DNA from: Campylobacter upsaliensis
GTDB taxonomy: Bacteria > Campylobacterota > Campylobacteria > Campylobacterales > Campylobacteraceae
DNA: 64,000 bases
Reading direction: 5' to 3'
Assembly (NCBI RefSeq): GCF_900637395.1
Contig: NZ_LR134372.1
Coordinates: forward strand, 992,001 to 1,056,000
The translations under genes were made by a program, and so were the position numbers. The notes under the pieces are model-generated. The model had not been told where the DNA came from and made no database searches. It saw only the letters and a program-made list of their open reading frames with translations. Positions within the stretch are counted from its first letter, which is position 1; every line of letters starts with the position of its first letter. This document shows, piece after piece, positions 26,143-36,655 of the stretch.

Positions 26143-27110
26143 AAAAAATTTTTCTTATTTTCAGCCTTTTTCTCTTATGCTTTGCAGATGATTTAAGTAA
26201 GGCTTTAGAATATGAAAAAAAGGGCGATTACAAAAGAGCTATGCAAATTTATAAAAAACTAGCTCTTAAAAATCAAACGCCAAATTCCACCGAAATTTTA
26301 AATGAGACAAAAAGCACTCAAGCCCCAAAAGAACAAAAACGCCAAAAGGATAATTTTTCTAAAATCGCTTTAGCAAATTATTTAGGAGATGAAAATTCCT
26401 TTAATCCACTTGGCATTAACTCTTATAAGATGAATTATTTTTTACCCTTTTCACACACTAATCACGACTTAAGCGGCTCTAAAAATGAAGTCAAATTTCA
26501 AATCAGCATTAAAAAACGCCTTTTTGAAAATTTATTAGGACTTGACGAAAAATACTATCTAGGCTATACGCAAACTTCGTGGTGGCAGCTTTATAAGCAC
26601 TCTTCTCCTTTTAGAGAAAATAGCTATCAGCCTGAATTTTTTGTCGATTTTCCTATCCATTTTGACGGATACGATTATTTTAATAATCTTAGGCTAGGAT
26701 TTTTACACGAAAGCAACGGCAGAGATGACGATCACGAGCAGTCTCGCTCTTGGAACAGGCTTTACGCCTCCACGACCTTTTTATACAAAAGATTTTTAAT
26801 TGTTCCTAGAATTTGGTATAGAATTAACGAGGACGGCGGAAGTGATGATAATCCTGCTATGGAACATTATATGGGAAATTTTGATATTAATTTGGGCTAT
26901 TTGGGCAATGATTTTTTCATCAATACTATGCTAAGAAATAATCTCAATTTTTCGCGTAACAAAGGCGCTGTGCAAGTGGATATTGGCTATGATGTGTTTA
27001 ACAATGGCATTTATTATTATGTGCAGTATTTTAACGGCTATGGCGATAGTCTCATCGACTATAACAAACGCTTAGAGCGTATTTCTACGGGCTTTTTAAT
27101 CTCTTACTGA
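26139..27110 (+). CDS. pldA: Outer-membrane phospholipase A
   Basis: OMPLA hydrolyses phospholipids in the outer membrane when lipid asymmetry is lost and is a haemolysis factor in Campylobacter. The 323-residue protein has a signal peptide (residues 1-16). An unusual helical spacer of about 60 charged residues follows before the 12-stranded barrel. The catalytic motif HESNGR with His and Ser is near residue 192, and the Asn is likely in [16 protein letters not shown] and FRENSYQPE are family blocks. The ATG at 26139 overlaps the mobA stop; an ATG two codons upstream is also possible. The stop overlaps the Maf gene (TGATG). Confidence 0.94.
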   Translation: MKKIFLIFSLFLLCFADDLSKALEYEKKGDYKRAMQIYKKLALKNQTPNSTEILNETKSTQAPKEQKRQKDNFSKIALANYLGDENSFNPLGINSYKMNYFLPFSHTNHDLSGSKNEVKFQISIKKRLFENLLGLDEKYYLGYTQTSWWQLYKHSSPFRENSYQPEFFVDFPIHFDGYDYFNNLRLGFLHESNGRDDDHEQSRSWNRLYASTTFLYKRFLIVPRIWYRINEDGGSDDNPAMEHYMGNFDINLGYLGNDFFINTMLRNNLNFSRNKGAVQVDIGYDVFNNGIYYYVQYFNGYGDSLIDYNKRLERISTGFLISY

Positions 27111-28909
27111 TGTTTTTAGAAAAAAATTTATCCGCCATAAATTCTAGTGTTTTTAGCGAATTAAGCCACAAAATTATCTCCTACCTTCAAAGCGGTGAAA
27201 AAAGCCAATTAAGTAAAAACGGGGGGGGTCTTGCGTATGAAGAGGGTGAAAAAGAGCGGCTTTTTGATGAAATTCGAGCGCAAAGTTTGCGTTATCCTTT
27301 CATCTGCCTTTTTGGCATAGGAGATGGCGAGCTTTTAAAAAGGCTTATCCCCTCATACCCTCTTATTATCGTCTTTGAAGAGAATTTAGACTTTTTCATT
27401 TCGGCTTTTTCACGCTTTGATTTTAGTGAGGATTTTAGGCAAGGTAGGGTCATTTTTGTCGATACTAGTAGTGAAAAATTAGAGCTTTATCTTTCTATGC
27501 TTTTTTCGACTAAGCCCTATTATCAATACCTTAGCCTTTTTGAGCTTTTTATGAACGGGAACTTTTATCATCGCTTTTATTTGGAAAAAGCAAAAGCCGT
27601 GCATAGACTTTGCGAAAGCGTTATTTTTACGACCTTAAGCGCACTTGGAGTATGGGCTAAGGATATTTTATTTAGCGTTTATGAAAATTTTCTTTCCAAT
27701 GTGCCTTTAATGCTTGAAAATATCCCCATAGCAAGACTTATTGAGGAGAGAAAAAACAAATTTGAAAATGCCATTGTCATTTCAGCAGGTCCAAGCCTAA
27801 GCAAACAACTTCCCCTTTTAAAAAAGGTGCAAGAAAACGCCGTGCTTTTTTGTGCGGACGGGGCTTTAAATATCGTCTTAGAGCAAGGCATAGAGCCTGA
27901 TTATATTTTAAATACAGATATTAGCGACTTCGCAAAGACTTTTTTACATCAAATTCCAGCTAAAAGCCTCATCATTAATGGCTACTCCACTCACCCCAAA
28001 ACCCTAGAAAGCCTTAAGGGTAAAAATTTAAGCGTGGTGCTAGGCACGAAAGACGGCGTTTGTCAATATAATTTCTTTAAAGACTTTGGCTTTGTCGAGC
28101 TTGGGGGCAATGTGAGCCATTTTGCTTACGCATTAGCCTTAGAGCTTGGCTTTAAAAATATCATTATGCTAGGACAGGATTTAAGCCTTGACTTTAATGG
28201 AAATTCACACGCCAAAGGCTATGCTTTAGGGGAAAATTTCGAAACAGAGGCAGACATAAAGTATTTTAAAGTCAAGGCTTATAAGGGCTTGGGTGAGGTT
28301 ACAACGCATATTACTTGGGATTATTATAGAAAAGATTTAGAAAGGCTTTTTCTTTTAAATCAAGACAAAGCGACTTTCATCAATTCAACAGAGGGCGGAG
28401 CTTTCATCAAATTTAGCAAGGAACTTAGCTTTGAAGAAAGTGCTAAAATGCTTACCACCAAAAAGCCAAATTTTAGTCTTACAAAGCCCATTACTCAAAA
28501 TAAAGCAAAGAAAATCCTAAGCAAATTTAGCACTAAAGTCAAAGCAGATCTTAGAAAAAGTCAAGGTATGCTAGAGGGAGCAAAAGAGCTTTTAAACGCT
28601 TTAAATACCATACTTGAAAGTAAAAAAACTCTCCCGCTTAACTTCTTACAAAAAGTCAAAAAGATGATTGATGAATTTGACGGGAAATTAGAAGAGGACG
28701 AGTTCTTAAATGACGGGAAATTAGGCTTTGTTTTTTATAAAAAAGGAGAGCTCATTTGTGAAGTTTTAAAAGCAAAAATAGAAGATGAAAGCCTATTTCA
28801 TCTTTACTACATCAATGCTTATAAAGAGTGGCTAGGCTTTTTCATAGAAAATTTAAACCGCAAAATAGACATTTTAAGAAATGGCTTAGAAAACTCTCTA
28901 AGAGAGTAA
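27110..28909 (+). CDS. Motility accessory factor (Maf/DUF115 family), poly-G bearing
   Basis: Maf proteins transfer pseudaminic or legionaminic acid-type sugars to flagellin in Campylobacter. The 599-residue protein contains the MAF_flag10/DUF115 domain at about residues 200-370, with [31 protein letters not shown] and [19 protein letters not shown]8 tract (27231-27238) encodes Gly near residues 41-43 and is in frame, so the gene is ON. A shift would truncate it after about 45 residues. Maf genes usually lie in the flagellar glycosylation locus; here it is coupled to pldA. Which sugar it handles is not known. Confidence 0.88.
   Translation: MFLEKNLSAINSSVFSELSHKIISYLQSGEKSQLSKNGGGLAYEEGEKERLFDEIRAQSLRYPFICLFGIGDGELLKRLIPSYPLIIVFEENLDFFISAFSRFDFSEDFRQGRVIFVDTSSEKLELYLSMLFSTKPYYQYLSLFELFMNGNFYHRFYLEKAKAVHRLCESVIFTTLSALGVWAKDILFSVYENFLSNVPLMLENIPIARLIEERKNKFENAIVISAGPSLSKQLPLLKKVQENAVLFCADGALNIVLEQGIEPDYILNTDISDFAKTFLHQIPAKSLIINGYSTHPKTLESLKGKNLSVVLGTKDGVCQYNFFKDFGFVELGGNVSHFAYALALELGFKNIIMLGQDLSLDFNGNSHAKGYALGENFETEADIKYFKVKAYKGLGEVTTHITWDYYRKDLERLFLLNQDKATFINSTEGGAFIKFSKELSFEESAKMLTTKKPNFSLTKPITQNKAKKILSKFSTKVKADLRKSQGMLEGAKELLNALNTILESKKTLPLNFLQKVKKMIDEFDGKLEEDEFLNDGKLGFVFYKKGELICEVLKAKIEDESLFHLYYINAYKEWLGFFIENLNRKIDILRNGLENSLRE
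27231..27238 (+). repeat. Poly-G tract of 8 in the Maf gene
   Basis: Eight G in frame near codon 41. It is short for a highly active contingency tract, but maf genes in Campylobacter are known to vary by poly-G slippage. Confidence 0.9.
28893..28907. terminator. Possible bidirectional hairpin at the maf/pnp junction
   Basis: ACTCTCT-A-AGAGAGT, a perfect seven-base inverted repeat, spans the overlapping 3' ends of maf and pnp. It may end both transcripts. There is no clear T-run on either side. Confidence 0.4.
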
Positions 28910-31051
28910 ATCCACTGAAATTTTGCCGTTTTTAATCTCACTGATTTTTACATCAACCTTATCATTTTCACTCAATTTAGTCTTCATTTTAGAGCTATGA
29001 AGCAAACCATCGACCCCGTCTTTTAAAGCGATGAAAGCCCCAAAAGGTGCTACTTTTTTAACTTCTGCTTCGAAAAATTCTTCGCCTACTTTAAATTGCG
29101 TTAAATCCTTAGAAAATTTCTTACCCTTGCTTGTAATGCTGATAATATAATCTTTTGCGGCTTTGATTTGCTCACTTTGATTTCCTGCGATTTTAACCTC
29201 ACCCTTTTCGCGGTCAAGGTCGATAGAAACGCCAAATTTTTCAATAATCTCTTTAATCGTCTTACCCGCTTGTCCTATAATATCAACAATCTTACTAGGC
29301 TCTACGCTAAAAAGCTCTAATTTTGGCAAAACCTCCTCATTAACGACAATGTGCGAATTTGCCTCCTCCATTAAGTCTAAAATGTGAAGCCTAGCCTCTC
29401 TTGCTTGATAAAGAGCGTTTTTGAGAATATTCTCATCAATTCCGCCTAATTTAATATCCATTTGAAGAGCGGTAATTCCATCCTTAGTTCCAGCGACTTT
29501 AAAATCCATATCTCCATCGTGATCCTCAAGTCCCATAATATCAGTCAAAATAGCATACTCATCACCCTCTAAAACAAGCCCCATAGCCACACCTGCCACA
29601 AGCTTAATGCTAGGCACTCCAGCCGCCCTTAAAGCAAGTGAGCCACCGCACACACTCGCCATAGAGCTAGAGCCATTACTTTCTAAAATTTCACTCACTA
29701 AACGCACCACATAAGGATAATTTTCATCGACACTTGGATAAAGCGCTCTTTTAGCTAAATTTCCGTGTCCAAGCTCTCTTCTACCCGGCGCCTTAATAGG
29801 ACTTGCCTCGCCCACAGAAAAGCCTGGAAAATTGTAATTAACCATAAAGCGTTCGCTAATAGGATTTTTCTCATTAAGCAAATCGACCATTTGCGCATCA
29901 TTTTCCCCGCCCAAAGTCGCTACAACTAAGGCTTGCGTTTGCCCCCTTGTAAAAAGGCAAGAGCCGTGTGCGTTTGGTAAAATATTTGTTTCAATTTCTA
30001 TGGCTCTCACCTCGTTTAAGGCGCGTCCGTCAGCCCTTTTTCTCTCTTTTAAAATTTGCGCTCTCACAAGCTCTTTTTTGACCTTAGAAAGAGCGTTAAA
30101 AACATCTTCTTGACTATATTTATCTATGATATTTTCAAGCTTCATAAGTTCTTTAACGATTTTTTCTAGCTCACTTGCCCTTTCACTTTTTGCCATTTGA
30201 TTGATAGCGAATTTAACTTCATTTGTGTAATTTTGCTTAATAAATTCAAAAAGCTCCCTATTTTCAAGCTCTTCTTTTAATTCTAATTCTTCTTTTTTGC
30301 GATGTTTGAAAAAAGCCTCTTCATAGGCATTTGAGCCATTTAGTATCGCTTTTTTAGCCACACTTAAAGCCTGTAAAATTTCATCTTCGCTTAATTCATT
30401 CATAACCTGCTCATAAATGCTAGTCCCAGCTAAAGCCTCCGCAAAGCTAGTTTCTACCATAGCCTCACCTTCACTCTCACTTGGCAAAGCTCTCATTTCT
30501 ATCATCAAAAGCTCATCTTTAACCCCAGCCACATAAAGATCTAGTGTGCTTTCTTTAAGTTTAGAATTGCTTGGATTTAATACAAACTCATCATTAATCC
30601 TAGCGATTCTCACCCCACAAACAGGTGCTTTAATAGGAATTCCACTCAAATATAAAGCCACGCTTGCCGCATTTAAGCTCATCATCTGTAAATCCACCTC
30701 ATCATCAGCTGAAAGAACCATAACTACAATTTGCGTAGGATAAGCATAACCCTTAGGAAAAAGCGGTCTTAAACTCCTATCAATAATCCTTGCCGTAAGG
30801 GTTTCATTATCTCCGGGCTTAGTTTCTCTTTTGATATAGCCTCCCGGAATGCGTCCCACGGCATAAGCTTTTTCGATGTATTGCACGGTAAGGGGCAAAA
30901 AGTCTTCTTCTACTTGCTTATCTTCTCTTGCTACGGCTGCTAAAACGACACTTTTACCCACTCGCATTAAAACAGAGCCGGCTGCTTGTTTAGCGACCTT
31001 ATCAACATCAAAAATTTCTAAATTTTGATTCACTTCTATGCTATATTGCAT
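28898..31051 (-). CDS. pnp: Polyribonucleotide nucleotidyltransferase (PNPase)
   Basis: A 3'-5' phosphorolytic exoribonuclease important for RNA turnover and cold survival in Campylobacter. The 717-residue protein has two RNase PH domains (about 5-140 and 315-545), a helical linker, a KH domain with [12 protein letters not shown] near 590 and a C-terminal S1 domain with APFGAFIAL near 660. The ATG at 31051 (MQYSIEVN) is preceded by AAAGGAAA; the longer frame to 31108 is rejected. The 3' end overlaps the convergent Maf gene by 12 bases. Confidence 0.96.
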   Translation of the reverse strand: MQYSIEVNQNLEIFDVDKVAKQAAGSVLMRVGKSVVLAAVAREDKQVEEDFLPLTVQYIEKAYAVGRIPGGYIKRETKPGDNETLTARIIDRSLRPLFPKGYAYPTQIVVMVLSADDEVDLQMMSLNAASVALYLSGIPIKAPVCGVRIARINDEFVLNPSNSKLKESTLDLYVAGVKDELLMIEMRALPSESEGEAMVETSFAEALAGTSIYEQVMNELSEDEILQALSVAKKAILNGSNAYEEAFFKHRKKEELELKEELENRELFEFIKQNYTNEVKFAINQMAKSERASELEKIVKELMKLENIIDKYSQEDVFNALSKVKKELVRAQILKERKRADGRALNEVRAIEIETNILPNAHGSCLFTRGQTQALVVATLGGENDAQMVDLLNEKNPISERFMVNYNFPGFSVGEASPIKAPGRRELGHGNLAKRALYPSVDENYPYVVRLVSEILESNGSSSMASVCGGSLALRAAGVPSIKLVAGVAMGLVLEGDEYAILTDIMGLEDHDGDMDFKVAGTKDGITALQMDIKLGGIDENILKNALYQAREARLHILDLMEEANSHIVVNEEVLPKLELFSVEPSKIVDIIGQAGKTIKEIIEKFGVSIDLDREKGEVKIAGNQSEQIKAAKDYIISITSKGKKFSKDLTQFKVGEEFFEAEVKKVAPFGAFIALKDGVDGLLHSSKMKTKLSENDKVDVKISEIKNGKISVDLLS

Positions 31052-31117
31052 TATATTTCCTTTATTGTTTGATAGTAATTTTTTAAAATTTTTAAATAAA
31101 TTAAACACGCTTTTTCC

Positions 31118-33163
31118 TTAAATTTTGTTTTCATTTTCTTGCAAGGCAAAATCATAACCCACGCCTCCAAGCGGATAAAAATTAAATACAAGATAAAATC
31201 CGCTTTGATTTCTAGCGCTAATACCGGCACTTGTAAGCTTTGGATCTATCCTTTCTCTATACATTAAAGAATAATTCCAACACTTACGCTGATAAGTATA
31301 ACCTAGCTCCCACATATTCGCGTGCGCTCTTTGAGTGTCAAGCCAAATTCCACTAAAAAAATTATAATTTGCGTTAAGATAATAATTTGCCCTTGTTCCT
31401 ATGAAGCTGTATTTTCCATACTCATCATTTTGATAAGCGTGGGAAAATTCCCAGTTTAATTCAGGATTTAAGCCTAATTCAATTTGACTTAAAACATTAC
31501 TAAAACGCGTATCAAGATGAGAATAGGTTGCTTCATTATTAAAACTAATATTTTCATTATAATAATAAGTGATGAGATTTTTACTCTCTTCAAATTCATC
31601 GCGTCTGCTTAAATAGCTCATCTCGATGCGATTTTTAAGCTTTTTTTCTCCATTTTCATTGTAAAAATATTGCACCAAATAAGGACTTAATTTTTCATCG
31701 ATTTTCTCTAAATTTAAATAATCCTCACTAATGCCGCCCGATTTACCCCCAGGCAAAATATAACTAACCCCCAAATTTAAAGTGTGAAAGAAATGATCAT
31801 AAGCCTTAGAAAGGTCGGTATAAAAATCAAATTCGTGTGTAGCCCTATAAAAATGCTCGTGTTTTTTTTGTGGGTCGTGGGTGTAATTGACAAAAGAGGC
31901 ATCTAGTCTTTCTGTAAAAGCAAAATGTAAGAAATCGTCAAAAAAGGCATTGTGGTATGATAAGGGTAGGCTTACATTGACATTATTTGCGTAAGATCCT
32001 ACGCGTCTATAATAATTATTAAAACTCGCATCAAAAGAATAGCGTATCCTCTCATCAAGCAAGGAATTTAAAAAACGATGATATTGAAATGACGGATATT
32101 CTTGCAAGGTGTCTTTATTATGCGTTTTAGAAGTATCAATATAGTATTTTCCATAAGCTCCGTAAAAATTATTTTCATCGGCGAGAAAATAATTAATCTT
32201 TGAAGTGATTAAAGAATTCACATCTTTATAATCGCGTCTTCCCAAATTTAAATAATCCACATCATTAAGATAAGTCGCATCAACCCACAATCCTTCTTGA
32301 AAATTATCTCCAAGCAAAGATTTAATCAAATCCGTTCTTAAATATTTAAGCTCAACACCCATATGGGTTTGATTTTTTAAATTTTCTTCCTTAAAATAAG
32401 TCGAATTTTCTCTAAAAGCTCCAAAATTCCACTCTCCCATAGAAGAAGCAGAATCGATAAATCTCAAAGTCGAATAAAGTCCATAACCTCTATCCGTTCT
32501 TACTTGAGGATTAAACTGCAAGTCCCAATTTTCCTGCATAGTGAAATAAATAGGCTGCTCGTAAAAAAAGCCCTCATCACCCTTTATGCTAAATTTAGGC
32601 ACTAAAAGTCCCGTGCGTCTTTGCGTATCCGTGCTAAAACCAAAATAAGGCATATAAAACACAGGGACATCTCTAACATACAAACGCGCATTATAAAGAT
32701 GAACAAAATTTGTTTCTCGATCTAATTTACCTTCGCTAAATCTAATCTCCCAATCTGGATTTTCCACATTACAGCTTGAAACGGAAGAAAGCGTGGTCTT
32801 AAAACTCTTATCATCTAAACAGCTCTTATCGCTTTTAAACCATACTTCGAGTTGATTATTTGCAAAGAAAAATTTTTCAAACTTTGCTTCATTTGTGTCA
32901 AGTTTTATTTTAGCGTAATTTGAATGCGACCTTTCATTTTGCCCTCTTAGAATATTGACATCGCCAAAAAGCTCAACTTCGGAGGTTTTTTCATTATAAA
33001 TCGCTCTATTTGCTGTAATGAAATAAAAATCAGAAAATATAACTACATCTTGATTTACAATAAGCCTATCCCCCTCCTTTCTCGCATCTGTGGCATAAAT
33101 ATCCACCTGTGCAGCATTTAAAACTAAGGAAGAAGTTAAAATAAAAGAAAACTTACGCCACAT
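31118..33163 (-). CDS. lptD: LPS-assembly protein LptD
   Basis: LptD is the outer-membrane barrel that inserts lipooligosaccharide at the cell surface with LptE. The 681-residue protein has a short signal sequence (residues 3-17, ending LNA), an OstA-type jellyroll domain at about 20-130, and a barrel rich in alternating aromatic strands. The LptD tract WEIRFSEGKL..FVHLYNARLYVRDVPVFYMPYF is near 140-180, and RRTGLLVPKFS follows. I chose the ATG at 33163. The upstream frame to 33238 overlaps the RDD gene and has no ribosome site. It overlaps the RDD gene by 11 bases and precedes pnp. Confidence 0.93.
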   Translation of the reverse strand: MWRKFSFILTSSLVLNAAQVDIYATDARKEGDRLIVNQDVVIFSDFYFITANRAIYNEKTSEVELFGDVNILRGQNERSHSNYAKIKLDTNEAKFEKFFFANNQLEVWFKSDKSCLDDKSFKTTLSSVSSCNVENPDWEIRFSEGKLDRETNFVHLYNARLYVRDVPVFYMPYFGFSTDTQRRTGLLVPKFSIKGDEGFFYEQPIYFTMQENWDLQFNPQVRTDRGYGLYSTLRFIDSASSMGEWNFGAFRENSTYFKEENLKNQTHMGVELKYLRTDLIKSLLGDNFQEGLWVDATYLNDVDYLNLGRRDYKDVNSLITSKINYFLADENNFYGAYGKYYIDTSKTHNKDTLQEYPSFQYHRFLNSLLDERIRYSFDASFNNYYRRVGSYANNVNVSLPLSYHNAFFDDFLHFAFTERLDASFVNYTHDPQKKHEHFYRATHEFDFYTDLSKAYDHFFHTLNLGVSYILPGGKSGGISEDYLNLEKIDEKLSPYLVQYFYNENGEKKLKNRIEMSYLSRRDEFEESKNLITYYYNENISFNNEATYSHLDTRFSNVLSQIELGLNPELNWEFSHAYQNDEYGKYSFIGTRANYYLNANYNFFSGIWLDTQRAHANMWELGYTYQRKCWNYSLMYRERIDPKLTSAGISARNQSGFYLVFNFYPLGGVGYDFALQENENKI

Positions 33164-33605
33164 CAACAACCACAGTCCTAGCCAAATAATCCTGCCAAGT
33201 TTTACGCAAATTATTCCCCAAAGCCCACGCAAAACCAAGCATAAAAGCCATACCGCTAAACTGCCTAATTAAAGCTCTAAGGCAGCTTTGTCCCCAATTT
33301 GGCTTATCTAAAATTCCCTCATCAATCACAATAATTTTACATATCATTTTTCCCAAACTTGCTCCATAAAGTGCCGTAAAAATAGCGTGATAACTAAATT
33401 GAAGCACAAACAAACCCAAAGAAAAATTCCCTAAAATTCTTACCGCCTCAAGTGGGTCGCTCATTTTTTGAAATTCATTAAAAAAAATCACAAAAACTAT
33501 ACAAGAAAGCAAAAATTCATCAATAGTATAAGCCAAAGCTCTTTTAAAAAAACTAGCGACTTTTAAACCCTCTCTGTCTAATTTATCTTGCAAATTTTCA
33601 CCCAT
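33153..33605 (-). CDS. RDD-family membrane protein
   Basis: A 150-residue inner-membrane protein with three hydrophobic segments. The RDD hallmarks are the R-A-x-A-Y-x-I-D-E-F tract near residues 22-32 and the G-A-S-L-G-K motif near 80-87. The family is widespread and its role is uncertain; some members act in ion transport. The start overlaps the purD stop by one base and its end overlaps lptD, so it is coupled to both. Confidence 0.87.
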   Translation of the reverse strand: MGENLQDKLDREGLKVASFFKRALAYTIDEFLLSCIVFVIFFNEFQKMSDPLEAVRILGNFSLGLFVLQFSYHAIFTALYGASLGKMICKIIVIDEGILDKPNWGQSCLRALIRQFSGMAFMLGFAWALGNNLRKTWQDYLARTVVVDVA

Positions 33606-34852
33606 TAATCCACCTGATAACCTATATCTTTTCTAAAATGCTTTCCCTCGTAATTTACATTTTCACAAAGCTCATAAGCTCTTTTTTTTGCTTCTTGCAT
33701 CGTTTTACCCGTGCCAACACACACTAAAATTCTTCCCCCATCAGCGATTAAGTCATCTTTTTCTAAACTTACACCAGCATAAGAAATATGTGAGTTTTCA
33801 GGTATTTTTAAAATTTCTATCTTGCTTTTTGGTGAAGCTTTAAAAGGATAATTTTTCCCCGCACAAACGACTCCCACAGCCACCTCATCTTTTAAATCAA
33901 GCTTGAAATTTTTAAGTCTTTTTTCACTTGCCGCCATAAAAAGCTCAAGCGGATTATTAATTAAAGGCATTAAAACTTCACACTCAGGATCGCCAAAACG
34001 CACATTAAATTCCAAAACAAAAGGCTCATTTTTCACAACCATAAGTCCTACAAAAAGCACTCCACAAAAGGCGTTATTTTCCTCTTTCATACCCTTAAGT
34101 GTCGGCTTGATAATCTCATCTTTCACACGCTCTAAAAGCTCCTTATTTGCCAAAGAGCTTGGAGCGTAAGCCCCCATACCGCCTGTATTTGGACCCTCAT
34201 CATTATCATACAATTTTTTATGGTCTTGTGCGGCAGGTAAAAGCACAAAATCCTCCCCATCACAAAGAGCAAAAATGCTTAATTCAAAGCCGTCTAAAAA
34301 TTCCTCCACTACGATTTTACGCCCAGCCTCTCCAAAGCTCTCTCCACTTAACATTTTAGCAGCGACTTGCGTAGCTTCTTCTCTGCTTTTAGCGATAATC
34401 ACACCCTTACCAGCACATAAGCCATCCGCTTTCACAACAATGGGCGGCGTCAAATTATCAATAAATTCTTTTGCCTTTTCCAAATTACTTGTATTGATAA
34501 ATCTTGCCGTTTTAATTTTGTGCCTTTGTAAGAATTCCTTCATAAAAGCCTTAGAGCTTTCAAGCATAGCCGCATTTTTTGTCGGTCCAAAAATGCTAAG
34601 TTTAAGCTTTAAAAACTCATCAACAACACCCTGCTCTAAAAAGCTCTCACTCCCTACTATACAAAGCTCTACGCCCTCATTTTTCGCATAAAGAGCTAAT
34701 TCCTTCATATCTTTAATGTCAATATTTTTACCAAGTTTCGCACTAGCACCATTTCCGGGGATAAAAATAAATTCTAAATTTTCTCTCTCTTTTTTCAAGG
34801 CTAAAGCTATGGAATACTCCCTAGCACCCGCCCCTAAAATCATAATCTTCAT
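33605..34852 (-). CDS. purD: Phosphoribosylamine-glycine ligase
   Basis: GAR synthetase of purine biosynthesis, an ATP-grasp enzyme. The 415-residue protein opens with [12 protein letters not shown] (residues 5-16). The ATP-grasp blocks are [16 protein letters not shown] near 135-150, [13 protein letters not shown] near 180-193, [24 protein letters not shown] near 205-230 and [12 protein letters not shown] near 280. Of two adjacent ATGs the second (34852) is 5 bases from GGAG and is preferred. It lies about 200 bases downstream of a promoter that probably drives 6S RNA. Confidence 0.95.
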   Translation of the reverse strand: MKIMILGAGAREYSIALALKKERENLEFIFIPGNGASAKLGKNIDIKDMKELALYAKNEGVELCIVGSESFLEQGVVDEFLKLKLSIFGPTKNAAMLESSKAFMKEFLQRHKIKTARFINTSNLEKAKEFIDNLTPPIVVKADGLCAGKGVIIAKSREEATQVAAKMLSGESFGEAGRKIVVEEFLDGFELSIFALCDGEDFVLLPAAQDHKKLYDNDEGPNTGGMGAYAPSSLANKELLERVKDEIIKPTLKGMKEENNAFCGVLFVGLMVVKNEPFVLEFNVRFGDPECEVLMPLINNPLELFMAASEKRLKNFKLDLKDEVAVGVVCAGKNYPFKASPKSKIEILKIPENSHISYAGVSLEKDDLIADGGRILVCVGTGKTMQEAKKRAYELCENVNYEGKHFRKDIGYQVD

Positions 34853-34894
34853 CATTTCTCCTTAAAACCCAAGTAGCCGTTTTACAAAGATTGA

Positions 34895-35050
34895 CCCCAA
34901 AAAGTCAAAAAAGTCGCTAGGCAATTTTTAAAGGCTGCAACTTCTCGCCTCTTTCGAAACTCAAACGACGCCACAGACACGGTAAATCGCACACTCGCAA
35001 CTAATAATAATGTGTTGGATCACTTTAAATAGCACAAACTACTCAGGCGA
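34895..35050 (-). ncRNA. ssrS: Probable 6S RNA upstream of purD
   Basis: A non-coding stretch of about 200 bases lies between purD and the next gene. It starts with a strong TATAAT (35056-35061, minus). The likely transcript's 5' segment CTCGCCT (35045-35051) is the exact complement of AGGCGAG made from 34944-34950, which could close a long imperfect helix. From memory, epsilonproteobacterial 6S RNAs lie upstream of purD. I could not fold the molecule, the 3' end is a guess at a T-rich tract near 34900, and the assignment rests on position, promoter and the closing stem. Confidence 0.55.
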
Positions 35051-35055
35051 GTGAA

Positions 35056-35061
35056 ATTATA
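35056..35061 (-). promoter_or_regulatory. -10 box of the RNA upstream of purD
   Basis: TATAAT on the minus strand; the expected transcription start is 35048-35050, right at the complementary segment. Read-through would also serve purD. Confidence 0.65.
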
Positions 35062-35082
35062 GTCTTATTTAGCTTAAAATTC

Positions 35083-36498
35083 TTATATTAACTTAAATTT
35101 CGTCTTTCCCGTCTTATCAAAATGCTTTCCTTGCAAAATGATATCCGCCGCACTATCCCAAATATGTGCCTCGTCAATATAAACAATGTCAAAATTATTA
35201 TCTCTCATTAAAGACTGGTAATTGACCTTTTTTGGAGCATATTTAACGATATAGTAAGGATTTAACGCAAAAACCTCCACCTTAACCTTACAAAGCAAGT
35301 CCAAATCAGAAGTTACGACAAGAAATTTCTTTCTTTGCTCTTTTGTAATTTTTTCTATATAAACCAAAAGCTTTTGGTCAAATGGATTTAATGCAGATTT
35401 ATTAAGCCTGCTTAAATAATGCTCCGCAAAGGCTAAAGAGCAAAAAGAATTTTCTATATTACTTCTTGTAAAATAAGAATTTTTAACCCCTGATGATTTT
35501 AAAGACAGCTTCCAAATTTTCATATCCATAATAGTCGCACAAAGGTTTAAACCTGTAACGATTTTATTAAAAAGCTTTTCTCTTGAAAGCTTAAAAGCGT
35601 TTTCAAAAATGCTAAAATTTTTCTTATAAAAATCATCGCGAATTGCCTCCAAACGCTTCAAAGAAGTGCGGTAATAAGTCGCCTCTTTAGCAAGTTTATC
35701 GAAACGCTCTTGTTTAGCTTGCATTTTGGCAGGGTCCATAGTCGCCGCTCTTGCGTTCATTTCTAAAGTTAAAGTTTTCATTTGAGCTTCTAGAGATTGA
35801 GCGCGATTTTTCCTTGTATCTATGGTAGAAATAAGAGCTTGATAATGGCATTGTAAAGATAAAAAAGTCTCGTTAAAAATTTTCGTTACATTAATCATCT
35901 TATGTTTATCTTTCATATCATTATAGGAATTTTCTAGGTGCATAATGATACTTTTTAAAGAGCTAAATTGCGTTTGATCGGTCGAGTGATCCATAAAAAT
36001 AAGCGTATCTAAAGACTTAGTCAAAAAGCGTTTTAAAATGAAATAATCCAAAACACAAGGAATTTCCTCCTCATCATCAACATTTTGTTTTAAAGCCTCC
36101 ACAGAAAGAATTTCCCCTGCGAAATACTTTTGAATCGCTTGCGGTATAGTAAAAGAAAGCGGAATTTTCTCTATGGTATCATAATCTGTCCCCCTATAAA
36201 GCTCGGTAATATAAGCACTACGCCTTGAGCCTTGTAAGTCCTCTAACGCCTCATCACTCTCCGTCCGCCAAAAGTCATTTTCGGTGATGAAATCTCCCTC
36301 TTTAAATTCTTGATAACGCGAGGGACGAACACTTGTGATCGTTTTACCCTCAGCACGAAATTCTACAAGCATACCCACACTAGGCATACTTCTTTTGTCG
36401 CTCCACGACTGGCGGTTAAATTCAAAAAAAAGCTTCGCCGAATTTGTAACCGTCCCTCTACCAGTAGAATCCATATAAATCGCTATTTTGCCGTGCAT
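35083..36498 (-). CDS. Conserved-looking protein with cold-shock-like N-terminus, unknown
   Basis: A 471-residue soluble protein. Residues 1-60 resemble a cold-shock/OB fold (GKIAIYMDSTGRGTVTN, then LFFEFNRQSW, then P-x-V-G-M-L-V-E-F). The middle (about 140-300) is helical with a coiled-coil-like, basic segment. The C-terminal part alternates strands and helices and ends near residue 471, with DEAH at about 446-449 in VYIDEAHIW. No Walker A motif is seen, so the DEAH does not make it a helicase. AAGGAAGAAATA precedes the ATG. The likely role is RNA or DNA binding, inferred only from the N-terminus. Confidence 0.8.
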   Translation of the reverse strand: MHGKIAIYMDSTGRGTVTNSAKLFFEFNRQSWSDKRSMPSVGMLVEFRAEGKTITSVRPSRYQEFKEGDFITENDFWRTESDEALEDLQGSRRSAYITELYRGTDYDTIEKIPLSFTIPQAIQKYFAGEILSVEALKQNVDDEEEIPCVLDYFILKRFLTKSLDTLIFMDHSTDQTQFSSLKSIIMHLENSYNDMKDKHKMINVTKIFNETFLSLQCHYQALISTIDTRKNRAQSLEAQMKTLTLEMNARAATMDPAKMQAKQERFDKLAKEATYYRTSLKRLEAIRDDFYKKNFSIFENAFKLSREKLFNKIVTGLNLCATIMDMKIWKLSLKSSGVKNSYFTRSNIENSFCSLAFAEHYLSRLNKSALNPFDQKLLVYIEKITKEQRKKFLVVTSDLDLLCKVKVEVFALNPYYIVKYAPKKVNYQSLMRDNNFDIVYIDEAHIWDSAADIILQGKHFDKTGKTKFKLI

Positions 36499-36655
36499 TA
36501 TTTCTTCCTTGAACTTTCATAAGTCAAAAATTTAGCACAATTAAACTTATTTTTTAATTTTTCTTGCAAATTTTAAACTACAAAACAAAGAAGTCAATTT
36601 AAATTAAAATGCTAAACTTTTACATTTATAAATTTGATAAGGATTATTCAACACG

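Noticed and set aside
33164-33238. Longer lptD start within the RDD gene
   Set aside because: It has no ribosome site and would place non-signal residues before a good signal peptide.
35149-35163. DEAH sequence in the 471-residue protein as a helicase motif
   Set aside because: No Walker A or other helicase motifs are present; four residues alone are not evidence.
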